A stretch of 62,646 nucleotides of DNA from positions 1 through 62,646 of the forward strand of contig JASMSZ010000135.1 in NCBI GenBank assembly GCA_041694515.1, written 5' to 3'. Shown here piece by piece: positions 1 through 6,274 of the stretch. The number at the start of each line of letters is the position of its first letter. The stretch's first letter is position 1. The notes under the pieces are model-generated. The model made no database searches and had not been told where the DNA came from. It was given only the letters and a program-made list of their open reading frames with translations. Both the position numbers and the translations under genes were made by a program. Source of the DNA: Halanaerobium sp041694515 (lineage in GTDB: Bacteria; Bacillota; Halanaerobiia; Halanaerobiales; Halanaerobiaceae).

Positions 1-37
1 CGTTCGTCCTGAGCCAGGATCAAACTCTCCATATAAA
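1..37 (-). rRNA. rrs: 16S ribosomal RNA, 5' end only (partial)
   Basis: On the minus strand the last bases of the window read as the universal 5' end of 16S rRNA, including the AGAGTTTGATCCTGGCTCAG primer site. The mature 5' end is placed near position 37 by analogy with the TTTAT...GGAGAG start of Bacillus 16S, so the exact base is approximate. The rest of the gene lies beyond the window edge. The gene is co-directional with its neighbours and is preceded by a leader of about 300 nt and two promoters. Confidence 0.95.
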
Positions 38-338
38 GAATTTGAATTTGACTCATATTATTTAATATAAGCTTTAAACTATAATTACTTTTAAGTTTTA
101 ACACTCAAAGTATATTAACGTTGGCTTGCTGTTTAATTTTCAAGGTTCAACGCGCTTTCTTTTTTAAACAAAAAGGTTAGCGCCTTGCTCGGGGATTGAC
201 CCCTTCGCACAAAATCTCTTTTATAGAACAAATTGATATTTTCGGACTTGCCCATTGAGGGCAGCGCCTAATATATTTATTCCTGTTTAGAGATAATGTT
301 TTCTTATTTTGTTCCTGCCGCGTTTATTTATCAGCGAC
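38..338 (-). other. 16S rRNA operon leader with boxA-like site and two small hairpins
   Basis: This stretch has no credible ORF and lies between the rRNA promoters and the 16S 5' end. On the minus strand it holds two short GC hairpins (GCCC-TCAAT-GGGC near 254-266 and GGGG-TCAAT-CCCC near 191-203), each followed or preceded by an AGGCGCT element. It also has a boxA-like sequence and a CCTTGAAAATTAAACA stretch near 130-146, a type of sequence common in Firmicutes rRNA leaders and spacers. It is probably transcribed and removed during 16S processing; the partner strand of the processing stem lies outside the window. Confidence 0.7.
219..230 (-). promoter_or_regulatory. boxA-like antitermination element
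   Basis: The minus strand reads TGTTCTATAAAA, which matches the boxA consensus TGYTCTTTAAMA at 11 of 12 positions. BoxA in rRNA leaders binds NusB/S10 and protects rRNA transcription from premature termination. The position, between the promoter and 16S, is the expected one. Confidence 0.6.
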
Positions 339-345
339 ATTTAAT

Positions 346-374
346 ATCTTATCAACTGTGCCTCACTTTGTCAA
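346..374 (-). promoter_or_regulatory. rRNA promoter, downstream copy
   Basis: Minus-strand -35 TTGACA (369-374), a 17-nt spacer and -10 TAAGAT (346-351). Seven bases after the -10 comes GTCGC, with a predicted G start at position 338. It drives the 16S rRNA operon. The consensus -35 and exact 17-nt spacing fit a strong sigma-A stable-RNA promoter. Confidence 0.85.
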
Positions 375-452
375 GAACTTTTTTGAAAAACTTTTGAAAG
401 CCTTGATTTTTCAGTCCTATAAAAAGAACTTACTTTCTATGCGACGCTTATT

Positions 453-481
453 ATCATATCAAGGCTCAATCTCTTTGTCAA
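453..481 (-). promoter_or_regulatory. rRNA promoter, upstream copy
   Basis: Minus-strand -35 TTGACA (476-481), a 17-nt spacer and -10 TATGAT (453-458). Seven bases further on is GTCGC with a predicted G start at 445. Its -35 begins only five bases past the stop codon of mnmA. No terminator is visible between mnmA and this promoter, so some mnmA transcripts may run into the rRNA operon. Confidence 0.85.
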
Positions 482-486
482 GAGTT

Positions 487-1560
487 TTAAAAACTTTTTT
501 TGATGATTCCGCCCCCAAGAACTAAATCATCTAAATAAAAAACAACTGACTGTCCTGGAGTTACGGCTCTTTGAGCTTCTTCGAACTCAACTTTCAATTC
601 CTCTTTATCTGTTTTTTCAATATAAGCTTTTACTGGATAACTATTATATCTGATTTGTGCTTCTACTTCCATGCGCCCCTCAATATCTTCAAAAGGAATA
701 AAATTAATATCTTCCGCAATTAATCCATCACTAAATACTGATTCATCTCCACCAATTATCACAGCATTATTTTTATAGTCTAGAGCTGTGACATAAATTG
801 GATAACCCATAGAGATACCCAGACCCCTTCGCTGACCAATAGTATAATGAGAAAGTCCTTCGTGTGTACCTATCTGATTACCTTCACTATCTAAAATAGG
901 ACCCGTTGTAGAAATTTCAGGATAATTTGTATCTAAAAATCTCACATAATCATCATCAGGCACAAAACAAATTTCCTGGCTTTCTGCCTTATTGTGCACA
1001 GCAAAGCCCAATTTTTTAGCTTTAACTCTAATTTCATCTTTAGTATATTCACTTAAAGGGAATAATGTCTGGCTTAACTGTTCCTGATTAAGAACATATA
1101 ACATATAACTTTGATCTTTATTTTCATCTAAACCCTTTTTTAAAATATAGCGTCCATTTTCTTCTTCTATTTTTGCATAATGTCCACTGGCTATATAATC
1201 ACAACCAATTTCAATCGCTTTTCTATGAAGTGCCTCAAACTTTATTTCTTTATTACACATTACACATGGGTTAGGTGTTCTCCCCTGCCTGTACTCATCA
1301 ACAAAATAGTCGATGACTTTCTCCTGAAACTCTTCCTGCAGATTAAATACAAAATGAGGTATCTCAAGCTTTTGAGCAACCCGTTTTGCGTCTCTAACAG
1401 CAGAATAGGAACAGCAGTGATCTTCCCTGTCAGTTGCCTCTTCATAATCAGGGAAAATATGCATTGTTCCACCGATAACTTCATAACCTTCTTCTTTTAA
1501 CAGAGCAGCAGCAACAGAACTATCCACACCACCACTCATTGCAATCATCACTTTTTTCAT
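487..1560 (-). CDS. mnmA: tRNA-specific 2-thiouridylase MnmA
   Basis: MnmA makes the 2-thio group of s2U34 in the wobble position of tRNA-Lys, -Glu and -Gln, using ATP and persulfide sulfur. The 357-aa length is typical. An N-terminal PP-loop (SGGVDSS, residues 9-15) binds ATP. The catalytic Cys pair is present: Cys99 in NPCVMC and Cys198 in ESQEICFVPDDD. ATG is preceded by AAGGGTG. It lies 26 bp downstream of a cysteine desulfurase, the probable sulfur donor, in an operon headed by an Rrf2 regulator. It is the last gene before the rRNA operon promoters. Confidence 0.97.
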   Translation of the reverse strand: MKKVMIAMSGGVDSSVAAALLKEEGYEVIGGTMHIFPDYEEATDREDHCCSYSAVRDAKRVAQKLEIPHFVFNLQEEFQEKVIDYFVDEYRQGRTPNPCVMCNKEIKFEALHRKAIEIGCDYIASGHYAKIEEENGRYILKKGLDENKDQSYMLYVLNQEQLSQTLFPLSEYTKDEIRVKAKKLGFAVHNKAESQEICFVPDDDYVRFLDTNYPEISTTGPILDSEGNQIGTHEGLSHYTIGQRRGLGISMGYPIYVTALDYKNNAVIIGGDESVFSDGLIAEDINFIPFEDIEGRMEVEAQIRYNSYPVKAYIEKTDKEELKVEFEEAQRAVTPGQSVVFYLDDLVLGGGIIKKSF

Positions 1561-1586
1561 TATTTACACCCTTATAAAATTTATTC

Positions 1587-2747
1587 TTATTTTAACGAAT
1601 TCAATCTAACAATAATTTCTTTTAATTTTTTAATTACATAATCTATTTCCTCTTTATTATTACCCTTACCAAGAGAAAATCTAATTGAACCTTTAGCATA
1701 TTTATCTTCTAATCCTATAGCCTTTAATACATGTGACACACTTAATGAACCTGAAGCACAGGCAGAACCTGCAGCTGCAGCAATATTATTTAAACTTAAA
1801 TTAAATAATATAGATTCCGCATCCAGATCTTTAAATGCAATATTTATATTAGCAGGTAAACGATTCTCACTTTCAGGAGCAGGTCCATTGATTTTAAAAT
1901 TATCAAAATTTGATCTAAGTTGAGAAACAAAATAATCTCTAAGTAAATTTAATTCTTTTCTTTTTTTAGTTAAATTAGCAGCAGCAATTTCTGCTGCTTT
2001 CCCCATTCCTACAGCAGCAGCCAGATTAGCTGTGCCAGCTCTTCTTTTTCTTTCCTGACTTCCTCCTGACATCTGGGGAGTTAACTCAACACCTTTACGC
2101 ACAAAAAGAGCTCCAATTCCTTTGGGGCCATTAAATTTATGGGCTGAAAGTGAAAGTAGGTCTACTCCCAGATCATTCACATCTATTTTGAGCTGTCCAA
2201 CTGCCTGCACCGCATCCGTATGGAATAAAATATTATTTTCACCGGCAGCAGCAGCCAATTCTTTAATTGGCTGAATACTCCCTATCTCATTATTAGCAAA
2301 CATAATTGAAATTAAAATTGTATCTTTGCGGATATTATCACGCAGTTTCTGAGGATCTACCAGACCATCCTGATCTACTCCAAGGTATGTTATTTCAAAA
2401 CCAAGATGTTTTTCCAGGTACTCACAGCTTTTTAAAACAGCATGGTGCTCTATCTCCGAAGTTATAATATGTTTTCCCTGCTGAGAAAGTGCCACTGCTG
2501 CCCCTTTTAATGCCAGATTATCAGCCTCAGTTCCTCCAGCAGTAAAAACAATTTCTTCAGCTTTTTGAGCACCTACCAGTTCGGCAACTACTTCTCGGGC
2601 ATCCTCTAAAGCTGCAGCAGATTTTTGACCTGGAAGGTGAGAACTAGCTGGATTAGCAAATTTATCACTAAAAAAAGGCTGCATTGCTTTAATAACATCC
2701 TGATCAACCGGTGTAGTTGCTGCATGATCCAGATATATATTATTCAT
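1587..2747 (-). CDS. Cysteine desulfurase (NifS/IscS family)
   Basis: PLP-dependent enzyme that removes sulfur from L-cysteine to give alanine and an enzyme-bound persulfide. The PLP lysine is Lys204 in SAHKFNGPKG, and the persulfide cysteine is Cys330 in GSACASGS. His101-His102 in EIEHHAVL and the HTDAVQ motif (176-181) complete the fold-type I signature. Length (386 aa) is normal. The start has AGAGGTT upstream. It is sandwiched between the Rrf2 regulator and mnmA with no iscU in the operon, so tRNA thiolation is a likely main job; Fe-S assembly by another scaffold cannot be excluded. A specific symbol (iscS or nifS) is not assigned. Confidence 0.95.
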   Translation of the reverse strand: MNNIYLDHAATTPVDQDVIKAMQPFFSDKFANPASSHLPGQKSAAALEDAREVVAELVGAQKAEEIVFTAGGTEADNLALKGAAVALSQQGKHIITSEIEHHAVLKSCEYLEKHLGFEITYLGVDQDGLVDPQKLRDNIRKDTILISIMFANNEIGSIQPIKELAAAAGENNILFHTDAVQAVGQLKIDVNDLGVDLLSLSAHKFNGPKGIGALFVRKGVELTPQMSGGSQERKRRAGTANLAAAVGMGKAAEIAAANLTKKRKELNLLRDYFVSQLRSNFDNFKINGPAPESENRLPANINIAFKDLDAESILFNLSLNNIAAAAGSACASGSLSVSHVLKAIGLEDKYAKGSIRFSLGKGNNKEEIDYVIKKLKEIIVRLNSLK

Positions 2748-2748
2748 T

Positions 2749-3207
2749 TTATTTAACCTCTATTTTTTCTTTTTCTGTTTTTTCTTCTCTTCTTTTCTCT
2801 TCTATAGCTTTATCCCTCAGATCTGCAAGAGTCATATTCTCTATCACACCATTAATTGCATCTGCCAGTTCAGTCCAGAGACCATGAATTACACATTTAT
2901 CAATATAATTACAGAAATCATCTTCAATTACACAATCTACAGGCGCAATTGGACCTTCTAAAGTTGTTATTATATCAGCTACACTAATATCTTCTGGTTC
3001 ATGATTTAGCATATAGCCACCATGAGCACCTCGAACACTCTTTACTAATTTAGCTTTTCTTAATGTTGCAAATAATTGTTCTAAATACTGCTCAGAAATG
3101 TTCTGTCTTTCAGAAATTTCTCGAATTGGAATAGCTTTACCTTCTTCATGTTCTGCTAAGTCCACCATTGCCCTTAATCCATATCTTCCTTTAGTTGATA
3201 CCCTCAT
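2749..3207 (-). CDS. Rrf2/IscR-family transcriptional regulator
   Basis: A 152-aa DNA-binding protein with an N-terminal winged helix (MRVSTKGRYGLRAM start, typical of the family). It has three cysteines, Cys92, Cys99 and Cys105, spaced as in Fe-S-binding IscR proteins. The stop is one base from the desulfurase start, so the two are translated from one message. A 25-bp imperfect palindrome just after the predicted transcription start (3223-3247) suggests autoregulation. The cysteines favour an IscR-like Fe-S sensor over a CymR-like cysteine-metabolism repressor. The C-terminal tail is Lys/Glu rich. Confidence 0.9.
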   Translation of the reverse strand: MRVSTKGRYGLRAMVDLAEHEEGKAIPIREISERQNISEQYLEQLFATLRKAKLVKSVRGAHGGYMLNHEPEDISVADIITTLEGPIAPVDCVIEDDFCNYIDKCVIHGLWTELADAINGVIENMTLADLRDKAIEEKRREEKTEKEKIEVK

Positions 3208-3222
3208 ATTTTCACCTCATAT

Positions 3223-3247
3223 AAACTTGACATTAATTATCAACTTT
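3223..3247. promoter_or_regulatory. Putative Rrf2-regulator operator (imperfect palindrome)
   Basis: A 25-bp near-palindrome of the form AAA(G/C)TTGA...TCAA(G/C)TTT lies between the promoter and the ribosome binding site of the Rrf2 gene. It covers roughly +1 to +25 of the transcript. Rrf2 proteins bind palindromes of this size, so this is a reasonable autoregulatory site, but the assignment is inferred. Confidence 0.5.
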
Positions 3248-3253
3248 CAACTA

Positions 3254-3282
3254 ATTTTAACATATGACTAAAACAGTGTCAA
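3254..3282 (-). promoter_or_regulatory. Promoter of Rrf2 regulator-desulfurase-mnmA operon
   Basis: Minus-strand -35 TTGACA (3277-3282), a 17-nt spacer and -10 TAAAAT (3254-3259), 47 bp upstream of the Rrf2 start codon. Good sigma-A consensus. Confidence 0.8.
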
Positions 3283-3305
3283 TACGATTTTTCAGATATC
3301 TCATA

Positions 3306-3941
3306 TTATTTAAAAACACTCTTTACTATCTTTAAATCATAATCTGCAGCTGTTTTTTCCTGGAGGATATTTTTAAGTCTGTCTTTAATCTCTATTGGAA
3401 TTACTGATTTTACAATAGCTCCCTGATTATTAAACTCAGTATTTTTTATCTCAGATTTTAAAGCTTCTAATTGTCCTAAAACAATACCAATTTTATCAAA
3501 GGAAGTTTTAACCTCAATCAAATAAAATTCTTTTAAGGTCTCTATCCCTGCTTCTTTGATAGCTAATCTTGCTGTATCACCATAAGCCCTGATCAAGCCG
3601 CCAATCCCAAGTTTTGTACCGCCAAAATATCTGGTCACAACTATTACTGTATTAAGAAGATCTTCACCTTTAATTGCTTCTAAAATCGGTGGACCTGATG
3701 ATCCCGAAGGTTCACCATCATCATCAAAGTACTCAACTGGTTCCTGGTCTAAGTCTGTACTTTCCACCCGAAACGCCGAAACATTATGGCTGGCATCAGT
3801 ATATTTATCTTTAATTTCGGAAATTCTTTTTTCAGCCCCTTTTCTACTTTCAACTGCGAAAATGCTGCCGTAAAACTTACTGTCCTTAACTTGATTTCTA
3901 ACTTCCATATTTTTAGCTGGTCTTTTTTTTAGCTTAGACAT
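3306..3941 (-). CDS. YigZ/IMPACT family protein
   Basis: A 211-aa protein of the YigZ/YvyE (UPF0029, IMPACT N-terminal) family. The family signature is clear: YFDDDGEPSGSSGPPI near residues 70-85, then VVVTRYFGGTKLGIGGL near 105-120. A C-terminal DUF1949-like domain follows. The biochemical role is not established in bacteria; the eukaryotic IMPACT relative binds GCN1 and ribosomes. The gene overlaps the rarA stop by one base (TAATG), so it is translationally coupled to rarA. Confidence 0.88.
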   Translation of the reverse strand: MSKLKKRPAKNMEVRNQVKDSKFYGSIFAVESRKGAEKRISEIKDKYTDASHNVSAFRVESTDLDQEPVEYFDDDGEPSGSSGPPILEAIKGEDLLNTVIVVTRYFGGTKLGIGGLIRAYGDTARLAIKEAGIETLKEFYLIEVKTSFDKIGIVLGQLEALKSEIKNTEFNNQGAIVKSVIPIEIKDRLKNILQEKTAADYDLKIVKSVFK

Positions 3942-5281
3942 TAGTTTTCATCCTCTGTCTTACCCTTATTTTTTAGGTAATCTAAAAATTGAGCTGTCTT
4001 TTTCTCTCTACCCATCTCTCCTGGTTCATAAAAAGAAACATTCTTCATTTCTTCTGGCAGATAATTTTGTTCCACGTAATTTTTAGAATAACTGTGAGGA
4101 TATTTGTAATCCAACCCATGTCCGAGATCTGAGGCTCCAGCATAATGACTGTCTTTAAGGTGAGGTGGAACATCTCCAGCTTTATTATTTTCTACATATT
4201 CTACAGCACTACTGATGGCTTTAACAACAGAATTACTCTTTGGAGCAGCAGCAATATAAATAACTGCTTCAGCAAGCGGAATTTTTGCTTCTGGAAACCC
4301 TATCTGTTCTACTGCTCTGGCTGCAGATTCAGCAATTATTAAAGCAGTTGGATCTGCCATCCCAACATCTTCTGCCGCATGGATTACGACTCTGCGGGCA
4401 ATAAACTTAGGATCTTCGCCACTGACAATCATTCTGGCCAGCCAGTAAATGGCTGCATCCGGATCAGAACCCCTCATACTTTTAATAAAAGCAGAAATTA
4501 TATCATAGTGGTTATCTCCAGAACGATCATAATTTAATATTTTTTTCTGCATTGAGTCTTCTATAATTTCTTGATTAAGTTTTATATTTTCATTTTTATC
4601 AGGTGGGGTAGTCAAAACGGCTAATTCTAAAGTATTTAAAGCTACTCTAGCATCTCCGTCGGCAAGTTCGGCAATAAATTCCAGATCTTTATCCGAAATA
4701 TCAACATTTAATTTTCCCAGTCCCCGCTCCTGATCACTGAGAGCATTTTTTAGAATCGAATATACCTGTCGACTATTTAGTTTTTCCAGCCTAAAAATTC
4801 TGGATCGTGATAGCAGAGGAGAATTTACTTCAAAATATGGATTTTCAGTTGTTGCACCAATCATAATTACTGTTCCATTTTCCACAGACGGTAATAGTGC
4901 ATCCTGCTGTGATTTATTAAAACGATGAATTTCATCAATAAAAAGAATAGTTTTATTGTTATATAAATTGCGGTTAGATTTAGCTTTTTTTATAACTTCA
5001 CGAATATCTTTAACCCCAGAAGTAACTGCATTTAATTTTATAAATTCAGCTTCAGTCTGGTTAGCAATCACCTGAGCCAGACTTGTTTTTCCCGTGCCTG
5101 GTGGTCCATAAAAAATTAAAGACTGGAGTCGATCCGCTTTAATAGCTCTACTTAAAAGTTTATTTTCTCCCACAATGTCTTCCTGTCCATAAAATTCTTC
5201 CAGTCTGCGGGGCCTCATTCTATAAGCCAGTGGACGATCATTATTATTTTCTTGAGTGTTCTTATTTTCAAAAAGATTCAC
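3941..5281 (-). CDS. rarA: Replication-associated recombination protein A (RarA/MgsA)
   Basis: AAA+ ATPase of the clamp-loader clade, related to eukaryotic WRNIP1, acting at stalled replication forks. Walker A GPPGTGKTS is at residues 59-67 and Walker B LFIDEIHRF near 110-118. The C-terminal MgsA tetramerisation region (ending DYLKNKG) is present. Length is 446 aa, normal for the family. The start is GTG, preceded by TGAGGTGAG. It lies 13 bp downstream of 5-formyl-THF cyclo-ligase and is coupled to yigZ. Confidence 0.95.
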   Translation of the reverse strand: MNLFENKNTQENNNDRPLAYRMRPRRLEEFYGQEDIVGENKLLSRAIKADRLQSLIFYGPPGTGKTSLAQVIANQTEAEFIKLNAVTSGVKDIREVIKKAKSNRNLYNNKTILFIDEIHRFNKSQQDALLPSVENGTVIMIGATTENPYFEVNSPLLSRSRIFRLEKLNSRQVYSILKNALSDQERGLGKLNVDISDKDLEFIAELADGDARVALNTLELAVLTTPPDKNENIKLNQEIIEDSMQKKILNYDRSGDNHYDIISAFIKSMRGSDPDAAIYWLARMIVSGEDPKFIARRVVIHAAEDVGMADPTALIIAESAARAVEQIGFPEAKIPLAEAVIYIAAAPKSNSVVKAISSAVEYVENNKAGDVPPHLKDSHYAGASDLGHGLDYKYPHSYSKNYVEQNYLPEEMKNVSFYEPGEMGREKKTAQFLDYLKNKGKTEDEN

Positions 5282-5294
5282 AATCTCACCTCAA

Positions 5295-5870
5295 TTACTT
5301 TGTCTGAATAGTTTCTTTTTCGGTAATTATAATATCAACAGGTACATCATGATCTTCAACCGGAATAGAATCAACAAGAAAACGATCATAGCAAAAACCT
5401 ACTTTAAGTGCTTTAGCTGCATGTTTACTTAAAAAACTATCGTAATAGCCACCACCATAACCAATTCTATAACCACTATGGCTAAAACAGGCACCAGGAA
5501 CAATTATTAGATCAAGATCTTCTGGAACTTCTTCTTTCCGAATTTTGAGAACAGGTTCCTGCACTCCATAAACTCCCTCTTTTAAATCAGAATCAAGGTC
5601 ATTTATCATTGCTGTGCCGAGGTCAATAACATCTTTTTTAGTAAAGGGTAAATATAATAGAAAACCCTGATCTAATAATTCTTCCATCAAATCAAAAGTT
5701 TCAATTTCTTTGCGCATTGAAGCATAAGCCATGATTTTTTTTACATTTTTTAAATAAGGCAGCCGCAAAAAACGATTATTAATTTTTTTGCTCCAGCCGG
5801 TAATCTTATTTTGAGAGATTTGAGATCTCTCTTTTAAATATTTTTCTCTTAATTCTTCTTTTTGCTGCAT
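5295..5870 (-). CDS. 5-formyltetrahydrofolate cyclo-ligase
   Basis: ATP-dependent enzyme that converts 5-formyl-THF to 5,10-methenyl-THF, recycling an inhibitory folate. The 191-aa protein starts MQQKEELREK. That ATG is chosen because it has GAGGTG at the right distance; an upstream in-frame ATG would add 37 residues unlike the family and lacks a site. The N-terminal basic helix and the C-terminal GYGGGYYD motif are both present. It is first in an operon with rarA and yigZ. It sits directly downstream of the 6S RNA terminator, the same neighbour relation as ssrS-ygfA (fau) in proteobacteria. Confidence 0.93.
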   Translation of the reverse strand: MQQKEELREKYLKERSQISQNKITGWSKKINNRFLRLPYLKNVKKIMAYASMRKEIETFDLMEELLDQGFLLYLPFTKKDVIDLGTAMINDLDSDLKEGVYGVQEPVLKIRKEEVPEDLDLIIVPGACFSHSGYRIGYGGGYYDSFLSKHAAKALKVGFCYDRFLVDSIPVEDHDVPVDIIITEKETIQTK

Positions 5871-5907
5871 AAAATTCACCTCAATTTTAGTATTAAATTC
5901 TAAATCT

Positions 5908-5936
5908 ATGATAGCAGAAAAATAATTTTTCTGCAA
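5908..5936 (-). promoter_or_regulatory. Promoter of 5-formyl-THF cyclo-ligase operon with embedded palindrome
   Basis: Minus-strand -35 TTGCAG (5931-5936), a 17-nt spacer and -10 TATCAT (5908-5913). The spacer and the start of the -35 are occupied by a perfect inverted repeat with 10-bp arms GCAGAAAAAT and ATTTTTCTGC around one central base (5914-5934). A protein bound there would block RNA polymerase, so it is a candidate operator. Confidence 0.6.
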
Positions 5937-5997
5937 AATAAATAAATCATTTAGATCAATCCAAAAATTACTTTCTATCAAAAAATATTTTAGATAA

Positions 5998-6025
5998 GAA
6001 AAAAGCTAACCTGAAATAGGTTAGC
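5998..6025 (-). terminator. Rho-independent terminator of 6S RNA
   Basis: Minus-strand hairpin GCTAACC-loop-GGTTAGC (6005-6025) followed by a run of T. It lies just after the closing stem of 6S RNA and upstream of the cyclo-ligase promoter. Confidence 0.85.
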
Positions 6026-6033
6026 TGAAAACT

Positions 6034-6200
6034 CATCCGCCGTGCCGGTTGATTTGGAATTTTGATCCCTGTCTGCCAAGTGGGTGCCCTCCTACCTGGT
6101 TTATAGGTCCATTGAAGGCTTCTACGCCGCAGGTAGAGCTCAGGCTCCCTATGTCTAAGTGTTGGTCAAAATGTTTAATCATTATCGAACACGGCAGATG
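6034..6200 (-). ncRNA. ssrS: 6S RNA
   Basis: 6S RNA mimics an open promoter and sequesters sigma-A RNA polymerase in stationary phase. The minus strand can fold in the 6S manner. There is a closing stem of ATCTGCCGTG with CACGGCGGAT, then a stem ATTTTGACC with GGGATCAAAAT. A large central bubble follows, then an apical arm with GGGAGCC/GGCACCC and CTACCTG/CAGGTAG. The GAAGCCTT sequence near the apex also occurs in E. coli 6S. Ends are approximate. A terminator follows directly. It lies between aspS and the cyclo-ligase gene. No covariance search could be run. Confidence 0.85.
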
Positions 6201-6222
6201 ATATTTACTTTTTCTATAAATA

Positions 6223-6251
6223 ATATTAACATATATCGCTAAAATCTGCAA
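6223..6251 (-). promoter_or_regulatory. Candidate 6S RNA promoter
   Basis: Minus-strand -35 TTGCAG (6246-6251), a 17-nt spacer and -10 TAATAT (6223-6228). The start would be about 15 nt upstream of the closing stem, giving a short 5' extension. It lies immediately after the aspS stop. The -10 is imperfect, so this is tentative. Confidence 0.45.
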
Positions 6252-6274
6252 GTAAAAAAATTGCCGCAGCAGCA

